Notes: a model not told the origin generated them from the letters alone. A stretch of DNA of 64,000 nt from Haliotis asinina (GCF_037392515.1 NC_090285.1:2173501-2237500); one strand, 5' to 3'. Counted from the first letter of the stretch, positions 28,032-39,502 are shown. Translations and numbers: made by a program.

Positions 28032-28980
28032 GGCTATTTACTACAGCCCGCGTGGGTACTGGAAAGGAGCTAGCGCAGTAGATAAGCTAGCTAAAATAGC
28101 GCGAGTACCCCCGGAGGAAGCCAAAGCGTGGCTTGAAAAACAAGCCCTGTGGCAGATCTATTTGCCGGCACCACGCTACGTGCCTAGAAGGAGGTTCGGT
28201 ATTAACATACCTAATAGCGTTCACCAGGCAGACCTACTGTTCCTACCCCACGACAAGAGGTACAAGTATGCCTTAACCGTAGTTGATATAGCCAGTCGTT
28301 ACAAGGAAGCCGAACCCTTGACCACGAAAGATTCGGCCCAGGTAGCCAGAGGATTCGAACGCATATACAAACGCAGCCCATTGACGTGGCCAACAGAGCT
28401 GCAAGTTGACCCCGGATGGGAGTTCATGGGTGCCGTGTCACAACTGCTAGCCAAACACGATACAAAGGTCAGGCGTGGCACGGCCGGAGCCCATCGCAGC
28501 CAAGCCATAGTTGAGAGATTTAATAGGACTTTGGCTGAGCGCTTGTTCGGCTATCAGTATGCTAGGGAGATGGCCACCCCTGGAAAACGATCGACTGAAT
28601 GGGTCACGAGGTTACCCAAGGTGGTGTCGGCAATCAACCATGAAGTCACCCGTCTCACCGGTAAGAAACCGGCAGACGCTATCAAACTAAAATCAATAGT
28701 TGCAGAGTCGGCCGCTCCATTGCGTGGGAAGGAGAAACAGATACCAGATAGGGCCCTAGTGAGGTATCTATACCAGCCAGGGGAACACGAGGGCGATAGC
28801 CGTAAGCGAGCCACCGATCCTATATGGTCAGTCAAAACTTACAACATAGATAAAGTGGATATGAAAGCCGACGAACCTAACTTGTACTACTTGAGGGATG
28901 GGCCGGGTAGGGGGTTTGTAAGAGAAGAATTATTGATCGTACCGTACGGCACAGTGTTACCTCCTACCAAGGCACAGTAA
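28006..28980 (+). CDS. Polinton DDE integrase, 324 aa
   Basis: Retroviral-type (rve) integrase that would join element ends to target DNA. The core catalytic triad is D76 (HQADLLFL), D135 (LQVDPGWEF) and E170 (AIVERFNRT), the last two 35 apart. The N-terminal ~60 residues are a short helical part without a clear zinc-binding HHCC. The C-terminal ~60 residues (DPIWSVKTYNIDKV...PNLYYLRDGPGRGFVREELLIVP) resemble the SH3/chromo-like tail of Polinton integrases. Its last ~26 codons lie in the right terminal repeat. I start at 28006; in-frame Met codons a few residues later would give nearly the same protein. Confidence 0.94.
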   Translation: MRMDMKKFEAIYYSPRGYWKGASAVDKLAKIARVPPEEAKAWLEKQALWQIYLPAPRYVPRRRFGINIPNSVHQADLLFLPHDKRYKYALTVVDIASRYKEAEPLTTKDSAQVARGFERIYKRSPLTWPTELQVDPGWEFMGAVSQLLAKHDTKVRRGTAGAHRSQAIVERFNRTLAERLFGYQYAREMATPGKRSTEWVTRLPKVVSAINHEVTRLTGKKPADAIKLKSIVAESAAPLRGKEKQIPDRALVRYLYQPGEHEGDSRKRATDPIWSVKTYNIDKVDMKADEPNLYYLRDGPGRGFVREELLIVPYGTVLPPTKAQ

Positions 28981-29113
28981 TTACCGCCAACTTTTTTGTA
29001 GTAGGGGTAATAGTAGCAAGAGCTAAGGGCCCAACCAAAGAATTATTTAGTAAATAAGGCTTTGTAGAGACATTTCTTGAAAGTGAGCCAGAACTGTCAT
29101 TCCCTATACTACT
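28901..29113 (-). repeat. Polinton right terminal inverted repeat
   Basis: 213 bp, the inverted match of 13463-13675. It overlaps the integrase 3' end (to 28980), then 133 non-coding bp reach the terminus. Confidence 0.95.
29036..29064. repeat. Imperfect palindrome in the right terminal repeat
   Basis: Counterpart of the perfect palindrome in the left terminal repeat, with two mismatched arm positions. Confidence 0.75.
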
Positions 29114-29118
29114 CGTGT
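29114..29118. repeat. Target site duplication, right copy (CGTGT)
   Basis: Matches 13458-13462. The monomer continues at 29119 exactly where it stopped. Confidence 0.85.
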
Positions 29119-29409
29119 CCATTTACATGACTCCATTTGAAGTTGATGTAAGGACGGAATGTTGTGCAGCTTTTAGCATTGTCCCACAGCAATCGGTGTC
29201 AGGCTGTCAATGAAGCAGTAATACCGTCAGTTCTACGTTGGATTACACACAATATTTCACTTCACAGCATGGCTGAGATAACAGAAAGTGTCCACAGCAA
29301 ATTATATATATCAACATGATGTATAGTCATGGAGTAATTCATTTGTACTTTCTTCAGTCAGAGATGAACTCGACGTTTCTCTAGCTATGTTCCTGCAGGA
29401 ATAAAAAGT

Positions 29410-29481
29410 TGCGTCGGCCGGGAATCGAACCCGGATCGACTGCTTGGAAGGCAACCATGCTAACCTTTACACCACCGACGC
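29410..29481 (-). tRNA. tRNA-Gly (UCC)
   Basis: Anticodon at 29446-29448; consensus copy. Confidence 0.97.
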
Positions 29482-29798
29482 TGACCATGCTAAGCTTTGT
29501 TGAATAGGCATCTTAATGAAATTTGCTGATTGATTGGCCACGCTTCGAGGCACGCCACTAAACGAGACGGCTTACGTCACAAACTGAATGAAATTGGGCT
29601 TTGGAAATGTATTTCTGTCTTATGCAACGAGGGTCTACAATCTACGAAGCACTGATAACAAATTGTATTTAAATGAAGAGGACACTGCATTTGCATCCAT
29701 ATGGAGTAAATGGACACGTCAACTGAACACTTCCTCCTTGCCAGCTGTCTTCTTTAACTTAAGAATGAGAAGCTAAGAAAAGGCCCTGTTAGTGTGAA

Positions 29799-29869
29799 GC
29801 ATCGGTGGTCTAGTGGTAGAATACTCGCCTGCCACGCGGGTCACCCGGGTTCGATTCCCGGTCGATGCA
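29799..29869 (+). tRNA. tRNA-Gly (GCC), variable-loop variant
   Basis: GCC at 29831-29833. One G to C change in the variable loop, probably harmless. Confidence 0.95.
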
Positions 29870-30071
29870 CACTCTTTTGGTTTTTTTTGCGCCTCTGGGG
29901 GTTGAAAAAGAGGCCTCCAAACGCGTGTCTCCTGGAAAGAACACCTAGTCTGTGACGCAATGTGATTGTTGTCAGTGATGTCACGTTTCTGTCAACTGAA
30001 CACTTCCTCCTTGCCAGCTGTCTTCTTTAACTTAAGAATGAGAAGCTAAGAAAAGGCACTGTTAGTGTGAA

Positions 30072-30142
30072 GCATCGGTGGTCTAGTGGTAGAATACTCG
30101 CCTGCCACGCGGGTGACCCGGGTTCGATTCCCGGTCGATGCA
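30072..30142 (+). tRNA. tRNA-Gly (GCC)
   Basis: GCC at 30104-30106; consensus copy. It follows the previous GCC gene at 273 bp instead of ~945 bp. Confidence 0.97.
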
Positions 30143-30619
30143 CACTCTTTTGGTTTTTTTTGCGCCTCTGGGGGTTGAAAAAGAGGCCTCCAAACGCGTG
30201 TCTCCTGGTAAGAACACCTAGTCTGTGACGCAATGTGATTGTTGTCAGTGATGTCACGTTTCTGTGACGTCAGGACATTGTGAGGTCACAGGTGAGTCTT
30301 TCTATATATATCAGAACGTTGGAATGAGAGAACGTGTCCATTTACATTGAAGTTGATGTAAGGACGGAATGTTGTGCAGCTTTTAGCATTGTCCCACAGC
30401 AATCGGTGTCAGGCTGTCAATGAAGCAGTAATACCGTCAGTTCTACGTTGGATTACACACAATATTTCACTTCACAGCATGGCTGAGATAACAGAAAGTG
30501 TCCACAGCAAATTATATATATCAACATGATGTATAGTCATGGAGTAATTCATTTGTACTTTCTTCAGTCAGAGATGAACTCGACGTTTCTCTAGCTATGT
30601 TCCTGCAGGAATAAAAAGT

Positions 30620-30691
30620 TGCGTCGGCCGGGAATCGAACCCGGATCGACTGCTTGGAAGGCAACCATGCTAACCTTTACACCACCGACGC
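30620..30691 (-). tRNA. tRNA-Gly (UCC)
   Basis: Anticodon at 30656-30658; consensus copy. Confidence 0.97.
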
Positions 30692-31008
30692 TGACCATGC
30701 TAAGCTTTGTTGAATAGGCATCTTAATGAAATTTGCTGATTGATTGGCCACGCTTCGAGGCACGCCACTAAACGAGACGGCTTACGTCACAAACTGAATG
30801 AAATTGGGCTTTGGAAATGTATTTCTGTCTTATGCAACGAGGGTCTACAATCTACGAAGCACTGATAACAAATTGTATTTAAATGAAGAGGACACTGCAT
30901 TTGCATCCATATGGAGTAAATGGACACGTCAACTGAACACTTCCTCCTTGCCAGCTGTCTTCTTTAACTTAAGAATGAGAAGCTAAGAAAAGGCACTGTT
31001 AGTGTGAA

Positions 31009-31079
31009 GCATCGGTGGTCTAGTGGTAGAATACTCGCCTGCCACGCGGGTGACCCGGGTTCGATTCCCGGTCGATGCA
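31009..31079 (+). tRNA. tRNA-Gly (GCC)
   Basis: GCC at 31041-31043; consensus copy. Confidence 0.97.
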
Positions 31080-31556
31080 CACTCTTTTGGTTTTTTTTGC
31101 GCCTCTGGGGGTTGAAAAAGAGGCCTCCAAACGCGTGTCTCCTGGTAAGAACACCTAGTCTGTGACGCAATGTGATTGTTGTCAGTGATGTCACGTTTCT
31201 GTGACGTCAGGACATTGTGAGGTCACAGGTGAGTCTTTCTATATATATCAGAACGTTGGAATGAGAGAACGTGTCCATTTACATTGAAGTTGATGTAAGG
31301 ACGGAATGTTGTGCAGCTTTTAGCATTGTCCCACAGCAATCGGTGTCAGGCTGTCAATGAAGCAGTAATACCGTCAGTTCTACGTTGGATTACACACAAT
31401 ATTTCACTTCACAGCATGGCTGAGATAACAGAAAGTGTCCACAGCAAATTATATATATCAACATGATGTATAGTCATGGAGTAATTCATTTGTACTTTCT
31501 TCAGTCAGAGATGAACTCGACGTTTCTCTAGCTATGTTCCTGCAGGAATAAAAAGT

Positions 31557-31628
31557 TGCGTCGGCCGGGAATCGAACCCGGATCGACTGCTTGGAAGGCA
31601 ACCATGCTAACCTTTACACCACCGACGC
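31557..31628 (-). tRNA. tRNA-Gly (UCC)
   Basis: Anticodon at 31593-31595; consensus copy. Confidence 0.97.
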
Positions 31629-31945
31629 TGACCATGCTAAGCTTTGTTGAATAGGCATCTTAATGAAATTTGCTGATTGATTGGCCACGCTTCGAGGCAC
31701 GCCACTAAACGAGACGGCTTACGTCACAAACTGAATGAAATTGGGCTTTGGAAATGTATTTCTGTCTTATGCAACGAGGGTCTACAATCTACGAAGCACT
31801 GATAACAAATTGTATTTAAATGAAGAGGACACTGCATTTGCATCCATATGGAGTAAATGGACACGTCAACTGAACACTTCCTCCTTGCCAGCTGTCTTCT
31901 TTAACTTAAGAATGGGAAGCTAAGAAAAGGCACAGTTAGTGTGAA

Positions 31946-32016
31946 GCATCGGTGGTCTAGTGGTAGAATACTCGCCTGCCACGCGGGTGACCCGGGTTCG
32001 ATTCCCGGTCGATGCA
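31946..32016 (+). tRNA. tRNA-Gly (GCC)
   Basis: GCC at 31978-31980; first copy with type B flanks. Confidence 0.97.
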
Positions 32017-32501
32017 CACTCTTTTGTTTTTTTTGCGCCTCTAGGGGTTGAAAAAGCGGCCTCCAAACGCTTGTCTCCTGGTAAGAACATCTAGTCTGTG
32101 ACGCAATGTGATTGTTGTCAGTGATGTCACGTTTCTGTGACGTCAGGACATTGTGAGGTCACAGGTGAGTCTTTCTATAGATATCAGAAGGTTGGAATGA
32201 GAGAACGTGTCCATTTACATGACTCCATTTGAAGTCGATGTAAGGACGGAACGTTGTGCAGCTTTCAGCATTGTCCCACACCAATCGGTGTCAGGCTGTC
32301 AATGAAGCAGTAATACCGTCAGTTCTACGTTGGATTACACACAATATTTCACTTCACAGCATGGCTGAGATAACAGAAAGTGTCCACAGCAAATTATACA
32401 TATCAACATGATGTATAGTCATGGAGTATGTCATTTGTACTTTCTTCAGTCACAGATGAACTCGACGTTTCTCCACCTATGTTCCTACAGGAGTAAAAAG
32501 A

Positions 32502-32573
32502 TGCGTCGGCCGGGAATCGAACCCGGATCGACTGCTTGGAAGGCAACCATGCTAACCTTTACACCACCGACGC
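32502..32573 (-). tRNA. tRNA-Gly (UCC)
   Basis: Anticodon at 32538-32540; consensus body, type B flanks. Confidence 0.97.
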
Positions 32574-32890
32574 TGACCATGCTAAGCTTTGTTGAATAGG
32601 CATCTTAATGAAATTTGCTGATTGATTGGCCACGCCTCGAGGCACGCCACTAAATGAGACGGCTTACGTCACAAACTGAATGAAATTGGGCTTTTGAAAT
32701 GTATTTCTGTCTTATGCAACGAGGGTCTACAATCTACGAAGCAGTGATAACAAATTGTATTGAAATGAAGAGGACACTGCATTTGCATCCATATGGAGTA
32801 AATGGACACGTCAGCTGAACACTTCCTCCTTGCCAGCTGTCTTCTTTAACTTAAGAATGGGAAGCTAAGAAAAGGCACAGTTAGTGTGAA

Positions 32891-32961
32891 GCATCGGTGG
32901 TCTAGTGGTAGAATACTCGCCTGCCACGCGGGTGACCCGGGTTCGATTCCCGGTCGATGCA
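32891..32961 (+). tRNA. tRNA-Gly (GCC)
   Basis: GCC at 32923-32925; consensus copy. Confidence 0.97.
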
Positions 32962-33446
32962 CACTCTTTGGTTTTTTTTGCGCCTCTAGGGGTTGAAAAA
33001 GCGGCCTCCAAACGCTTGTCTCCTGGTAAGAACATCTAGTCTGTGACGCAATGTGATTGTTGTCAGTGATGTCACGTTTCTGTGACGTCAGGCCATTGTG
33101 AGGTCACAGGTGAGTCTTTCTATAGATATCAGAAGGTTGGAATGAGAGAACGTGTCCATTTACATGACTCCATTTGAAGTCGATGTAAGGACGGAACGTT
33201 GTGCAGCTTTTAGCATTGTCCCACACCAATCGGTGTCAGGCTGTCAATGAAGCAGTAAAACCGTCAGTTCTACGTTGGATTACACACAATATTTCACTTC
33301 ACAGCATGGCTGAGATAACAGAAAGTGTCCACAGCAAATTATACATATCAACATGATGTATAGTCATGGAGTATGTCATTTGTACTTTCTTCAGTCACAG
33401 ATAAACTCGACGTTTCTCCACCTATGTTCCTGCAGGAGTAAAAAGA

Positions 33447-33518
33447 TGCGTCGGCCGGGAATCGAACCCGGATCGACTGCTTGGAAGGCAACCATGCTAA
33501 CCTTTACACCACCGACGC
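33447..33518 (-). tRNA. tRNA-Gly (UCC)
   Basis: Anticodon at 33483-33485; consensus copy. Confidence 0.97.
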
Positions 33519-33835
33519 TGACCATGCTAAGCTTTGTTGAATAGGCATCTTAATGAAATTTGCTGATTGATTGGCCACGCCTCGAGGCACGCCACTAAAT
33601 GAGACGGCTTACATCACAAACTGAATGAAACTGGGCTTTTGAAATGAATTTCTGTCTTATGCAACGAGGGTCTACAATCTACGAAGCACTGATAACAAAT
33701 TGTATATAAATGAAGAGGACACTGCATTTGCATCCATATGGAGTAAATGGACACGTCAGCTGAACACTTCCTCCTTGCCAGCTGTCTTCTTTAACTTAAG
33801 AATGGGAAGCTAAGAAAAGGCACAGTTAGTGCGAA

Positions 33836-33906
33836 GCATCGGTGGTCTAGTGGTAGAATACTCGCCTGCCACGCGGGTGACCCGGGTTCGATTCCCGGTC
33901 GATGCA
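33836..33906 (+). tRNA. tRNA-Gly (GCC)
   Basis: GCC at 33868-33870; consensus copy. Confidence 0.97.
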
Positions 33907-34391
33907 CACTCTCTTGTTTTTTTTGCGCCTCTAGGGGTTGAAAAAGCGGCCTCCAAACGCTTGTCTCCTGGTAAGAACATCTAGTCTGTGACGCAATGTG
34001 ATTGTTGTCAGTGATGTCACGTTTCTGTGACGTCAGGCCATTGTGAGGTCACAGGTGAGTCTTTCTATAGATATCAGAAGGTTGGAATGAGAGAACGTGT
34101 CCATTTACATGACTCCATTTGAAGTCGATGTAAGGACGGAACGTTGTGCAGCTTTTAGCATTGTCCCACACCAATCGGTGTCAGGCTGTCAATGAAGCAG
34201 TAAAACCGTCAGTTCTACGTTGGATTACACACAATATTTCACTTCACAGCATGGCTGAGATAACAGAAAGTGTCCACAGCAAATTATACATATCAACATG
34301 ATGTATAGTCATGGAGTATGTCATTTGTACTTTCTTCAGTCACAGATAAACTCGACGTTTCTCCACCTATGTTCCTGCAGGAGTAAAAAGA

Positions 34392-34463
34392 TGCGTCGGC
34401 CGGGAATCGAACCCGGATCGACTGCTTGGAAGGCAACCATGCTAACCTTTACACCACCGACGC
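34392..34463 (-). tRNA. tRNA-Gly (UCC)
   Basis: Anticodon at 34428-34430; consensus copy. Confidence 0.97.
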
Positions 34464-34780
34464 TGACCATGCTAAGCTTTGTTGAATAGGCATCTTAATG
34501 AAATTTGCTGATTGATTGGCCACGCCTCGAGGCACGCCACTAAATGAGACGGCTTACATCACAAACTGAATGAAATTGGGCTTTTGAAATGAATTTCTGT
34601 CTTATGCAACGAGGGTCTACAATCTACGAAGCACTGATAACAAATTGTATATAAATGAAGAGGACACTGCATTTGCATCCATATGGAGTAAATGGACACG
34701 TCAGCTGAACACTTCCTCCTTGCCAGCTGTCTTCTTTAACTTAAGAATGGGAAGCTAAGAAAAGGCACAGTTAGTGTGAA

Positions 34781-34851
34781 GCATCGGTGGTCTAGTGGTA
34801 GAATACTCGCCTGCCACGCGGGTGACCCGGGTTCGATTCCCGGTCGATGCA
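34781..34851 (+). tRNA. tRNA-Gly (GCC)
   Basis: GCC at 34813-34815; consensus copy. Confidence 0.97.
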
Positions 34852-35335
34852 CACTCTTTTGTTTTTTTGCGCCTCTAGGGGTTGAAAAAGCGGCCTCCAA
34901 ACGCTTGTCTCCTGGTAAGAACACCTAGTCTGTGACGCAATGTGATTGTTGTCAGTGATGTCACGTTTCTGTGACGTCAGGCCATTGTGAGGTCACAGGT
35001 GAGTCTTTCTATAGATATCAGAAGGTTGGAATGAGAGAACGTGTCCATTTACATGACTCCATTTGAAGTCGATGTAAGGACGGAACGTTGTGCAGCTTTC
35101 AGCATTGTCCCACACCAATCGGTGTCAGGCTGTCAATGAAGCAGTAATACCGTCAGTTCTACGTTGGATTACACACAATATTTCACTTCACAGCATGGCT
35201 GAGATAACAGAAAGTGTCCACAGCAAATTATACATATCAACATGATGTATAGTCATGGAGTATGTCATTTGTACTTTCTTCAGTCACAGATGAACTCGAC
35301 GTTTCTCCACCTATGTTCCTGCAGGAGTAAAAAGA

Positions 35336-35407
35336 TGCGTCGGCCGGGAATCGAACCCGGATCGACTGCTTGGAAGGCAACCATGCTAACCTTTACACCA
35401 CCGACGC
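35336..35407 (-). tRNA. tRNA-Gly (UCC)
   Basis: Anticodon at 35372-35374; consensus copy. Confidence 0.97.
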
Positions 35408-35724
35408 TGACCATGCCAAGCTTTGTTGAATAGGCATCTTAATGAAATTTGCTGATTGATTGGCCACGCCTCGAGGCACGCCACTAAATGAGACGGCTTA
35501 CGTCACAAACTGAATGAAATTGGGCTTTTGAAATGTATTTCTGTCTTATGCAACGAGGGTCTACAATCTACGAAGCACTGATAACAAATTGTATATAAAT
35601 GAAGAGTACACTGCATTTGCATCCATATGGAGTAAATGGACACGTCAGCTGAACACTTCCTCCTTGCCAGCTGTCTTCTTTAACTTAAGAATGGGAAGCT
35701 AAGAAAAGGCACAGTTAGTGTGAA

Positions 35725-35795
35725 GCATCGGTGGTCTAGTGGTAGAATACTCGCCTGCCACGCGGGTGACCCGGGTTCGATTCCCGGTCGATGCA
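35725..35795 (+). tRNA. tRNA-Gly (GCC)
   Basis: GCC at 35757-35759; consensus copy. Confidence 0.97.
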
Positions 35796-36279
35796 CACTC
35801 TTTTGTTTTTTTGCGCCTCTAGGGGTTGAAAAAGCGGCCTCCAAACGCTTGTCTCCTGGTAAGAACACCTAGTCTGTGACGCAATGTGATTGTTGTCAGT
35901 GATGTCACGTTTCTGTGACGTCAGGCCATTGTGAGGTCACAGGTGAGTCTTTCTATAGATATCAGAAGGTTGGAATGAGAGAACGTGTCCATTTACATGA
36001 CTCCATTTGAAGTCGATGTAAGGACGGAACGTTGTGCAGCTTTCAGCATTGTCCCACAACAATCGGTGTCAGGCTGTCAATGAAGCAGTAATACCGTCAG
36101 TTCTACGTTGGATTACACACAATATGTCACTTCACAGCATGGCTGAGATAACAGAAAGTGTCCACAGCAAATTATACATATCAACATGATGTATAGTCAT
36201 GGAGTATGTCATTTGTACTTTCTTCAGTCACAGATGAACTCGACGTTTCTCCAGCCATGTTCCTGCAGGAGTAAAAAGA

Positions 36280-36351
36280 TGCGTCGGCCGGGAATCGAAC
36301 CCGGATCGACTGCTTGGAAGGCAACCATGCTAACCTTTACACCACCGACGC
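36280..36351 (-). tRNA. tRNA-Gly (UCC)
   Basis: Anticodon at 36316-36318; consensus copy. Confidence 0.97.
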
Positions 36352-36668
36352 TGACCATGCTAAGCTTTGTTGAATAGGCATCTTAATGAAATTTGCTGAT
36401 TGATTGGCCACGCCTCGAGGCACGCCACTAAATGAGACGGCTTACGTCACAAACTGAATGAAATTGGGCTTTTGAAATGTATTTCTGTCTTATGCAACGA
36501 GGGTCTACAATCTACGAAGCACTGATAACAAATTGTATATAAATGAAGAGTACACTGCATTTGCATCCATATGGAGTAAATGGACACGTCAGCTGAACAC
36601 TTCCTCCTTGCCAGCTGTCTTCTTTAACTTAAGAATGGGAAGCTAAGAAAAGGCACAGTTAGTGTGAA

Positions 36669-36739
36669 GCATCGGTGGTCTAGTGGTAGAATACTCGCCT
36701 GCAACGCGGGTGACCCGGGTTCGATTCCCGGTCGATGCA
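36669..36739 (+). tRNA. tRNA with Gly body and GCA (Cys) anticodon
   Basis: Identical to tRNA-Gly(GCC) except base 36: the loop reads CTGCAAC, so the anticodon at 36701-36703 is GCA, which pairs with UGC and UGU (Cys). Stems, A and B boxes and terminator are intact. The discriminator is A, as in tRNA-Gly, whereas tRNA-Cys uses U. Charging is uncertain: GlyRS is expected to lose a contact at base 36, and CysRS lacks its U73. Confidence 0.93.
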
Positions 36740-37223
36740 CACTCTTTTGTTTTTTTGCGCCTCTAGGGGTTGAAAAAGCGGCCTCCAAACGCTTGTCTCC
36801 TGGTAAGAACACCTAGTCTGTGACGCAATGTGATTGTTGTCAGTGATGTCACGTTTCTGTGACGTCAGGCCATTGTGAGGTCACAGGTGAGTCTTTCTAT
36901 AGATATCAGAAGGTTGGAATGAGAGAACGTGTCCATTCACATGACTCCATTTGAAGTCGATGTAAGGACGGAACGTTGTGCAGCTTTCAGCATTGTCCCA
37001 CACCAATCGGTGTCAGGCTGTCAATGAAGCAGTAATACCGTCAGTTCTACGTTGGATTACACACAATATTTCACTTCACAGCATGGCTGAGATAACAGAA
37101 AGTGTCCACAGCAAATTATACATATCAACATGATGTATAGTCATGGAGTATGTCATTTGTACTTTCTTCAGTCACAGATGAACTCGACGTTTCTCCACCT
37201 ATGTTCCTACAGGAGTAAAAAGA

Positions 37224-37295
37224 TGCGTCGGCCGGGAATCGAACCCGGATCGACTGCTTGGAAGGCAACCATGCTAACCTTTACACCACCGACGC
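37224..37295 (-). tRNA. tRNA-Gly (UCC)
   Basis: Anticodon at 37260-37262; consensus copy. Confidence 0.97.
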
Positions 37296-37612
37296 TGACC
37301 ATGCTAAGCTTTGTTGAATAGGCATCTTAATGAAATTTGCTGATTGATTGGCCACGCCTCGAGGCACGCCACTAAATGAGACGGCTTACGTCACAAACTG
37401 AATGAAATTGGGCTTTTGAAATGTATTTCTGTCTTATGCAACGAGGGTCTACAATCTACGAAGCACTGATAACAAATTGTATTGAAATGAAGAGGACACT
37501 GCATTTGCATCCATATGGAGTAAATGGACACGTCAGCTGAACACTTCCTCCTTGCCAGCTGTCTTCTTTAACTTAAGAATGGGAAGCTAAGAAAAGGCAC
37601 AGTTAGTGTGAA

Positions 37613-37683
37613 GCATCGGTGGTCTAGTGGTAGAATACTCGCCTGCAACGCGGGTGACCCGGGTTCGATTCCCGGTCGATGCA
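37613..37683 (+). tRNA. tRNA with Gly body and GCA (Cys) anticodon
   Basis: GCA at 37645-37647; otherwise consensus. Confidence 0.93.
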
Positions 37684-38168
37684 CACTCTTTTGTTTTTTT
37701 TGCGCCTCTAGGGGTTGAAAAAGCGGCCTCCAAACGCTTGTCTCCTGGTAAGAACATCTAGTCTGTGACGCAATGTGATTGTTGTCAGTGATGTCACGTT
37801 TCTGTGACGTCAGGCCATTGTGAGGTCACAGGTGAGTCTTTCTATAGATATCAGAAGGTTGGAATGAGAGAACGTGTCCATTTACATGACTCCATTTGAA
37901 GTCGATGTAAGGACGGAACGTTGTGCAGCTTTTAGCATTGTCCCACACCAATCGGTGTCAGGCTGTCAATGAAGCAGTAAAACCGTCAGTTCTACGTTGG
38001 ATTACACACAATATTTCACTTCACAGCATGGCTGAGATAACAGAAAGTGTCCACAGCAAATTATACATATCAACATGATGTATAGTCATGGAGTATGTCA
38101 TTTGTACTTTCTTCAGTCACAGATAAACTCGACGTTTCTCCACCTATGTTCCTGCAGGAGTAAAAAGA

Positions 38169-38240
38169 TGCGTCGGCCGGGAATCGAACCCGGATCGACT
38201 GCTTGGAAGGCAACCATGCTAACCTTTACACCACCGACGC
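38169..38240 (-). tRNA. tRNA-Gly (UCC)
   Basis: Anticodon at 38205-38207; consensus copy. Confidence 0.97.
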
Positions 38241-38557
38241 TGACCATGCTAAGCTTTGTTGAATAGGCATCTTAATGAAATTTGCTGATTGATTGGCCAC
38301 GCCTCGAGGCACGCCACTAAATGAGACGGCTTACATCACAAACTGAATGAAACTGGGCTTTTGAAATGAATTTCTGTCTTATGCAACGAGGGTCTACAAT
38401 CTACGAAGCACTGATAACAAATTGTATATAAATGAAGAGGACACTGCATTTGCATCCATATGGAGTAAATGGACACGTCAGCTGAACACTTCCTCCTTGC
38501 CAGCTGTCTTCTTTAACTTAAGAATGGGAAGCTAAGAAAAGGCACAGTTAGTGTGAA

Positions 38558-38628
38558 GCATCGGTGGTCTAGTGGTAGAATACTCGCCTGCCACGCGGGT
38601 GACCCGGGTTCGATTCCCGGTCGATGCA
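38558..38628 (+). tRNA. tRNA-Gly (GCC)
   Basis: GCC at 38590-38592; consensus copy. Confidence 0.97.
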
Positions 38629-39113
38629 CACTCTCTTGTTTTTTTTGCGCCTCTAGGGGTTGAAAAAGCGGCCTCCAAACGCTTGTCTCCTGGTAAGAAC
38701 ATCTAGTCTGTGACGCAATGTGATTGTTGTCAGTGATGTCACGTTTCTGTGACGTCAGGCCATTGTGAGGTCACAGGTGAGTCTTTCTATAGATATCAGA
38801 AGGTTGGAATGAGAGAACGTGTCCATTTACATGACTCCATTTGAAGTCGATGTAAGGACGGAACGTTGTGCAGCTTTTAGCATTGTCCCACACCAATCGG
38901 TGTCAGGCTGTCAATGAAGCAGTAAAACCGTCAGTTCTACGTTGGATTACACACAATATTTCACTTCACAGCATGGCTGAGATAACAGAAAGTGTCCACA
39001 GCAAATTATACATATCAACATGATGTATAGTCATGGAGTATGTCATTTGTACTTTCTTCAGTCACAGATAAACTCGACGTTTCTCCACCTATGTTCCTGC
39101 AGGAGTAAAAAGA

Positions 39114-39185
39114 TGCGTCGGCCGGGAATCGAACCCGGATCGACTGCTTGGAAGGCAACCATGCTAACCTTTACACCACCGACGC
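39114..39185 (-). tRNA. tRNA-Gly (UCC)
   Basis: Anticodon at 39150-39152; consensus copy. Confidence 0.97.
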
Positions 39186-39502
39186 TGACCATGCTAAGCT
39201 TTGTTGAATAGGCATCTTAATGAAATTTGCTGATTGATTGGCCACGCCTCGAGGCACGCCACTAAATGAGACGGCTTACATCACAAACTGAATGAAATTG
39301 GGCTTTTGAAATGAATTTCTGTCTTATGCAACGAGGGTCTACAATCTACGAAGCACTGATAACAAATTGTATATAAATGAAGAGGACACTGCATTTCCAT
39401 CCATATGGAGTAAATGGACACGTCAGCTGAACACTTCCTCCTTGCCAGCTGTCTTCTTTAACTTAAGAATGGGAAGCTAAGAAAAGGCACAGTTAGTGTG
39501 AA

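Larger units (their letters stand above)
13463..29113. mobile_element. Polinton (Maverick) fossil, 15,651 bp
   Basis: Virus-like element with 213-bp terminal inverted repeats beginning AGTAGTATAGGG, flanked by CGTGT. It encodes the Polinton core set I can name: protein-primed PolB, DDE integrase with SH3/chromo-like tail, FtsK/HerA-type packaging ATPase and a double-jelly-roll major capsid protein. About ten small proteins of the type found in invertebrate Polintons accompany them. Genes on the left (13704-16558) run leftward, one near 17810-18904 also runs leftward, and the rest run rightward. It is broken, with about four breaks plus a Tc1-like insertion in the capsid gene, but is otherwise largely open. 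The two terminal repeats differ at 6 of 213 positions, so the insertion looks fairly recent. Confidence 0.97.
29114..31914. repeat. tRNA-Gly array, type A, right of the Polinton
   Basis: About three type A monomers. The first is the interrupted monomer, which resumes after the Polinton. A short rearranged segment (29990-30072) puts two GCC genes in succession without a UCC gene between them. Confidence 0.95.
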
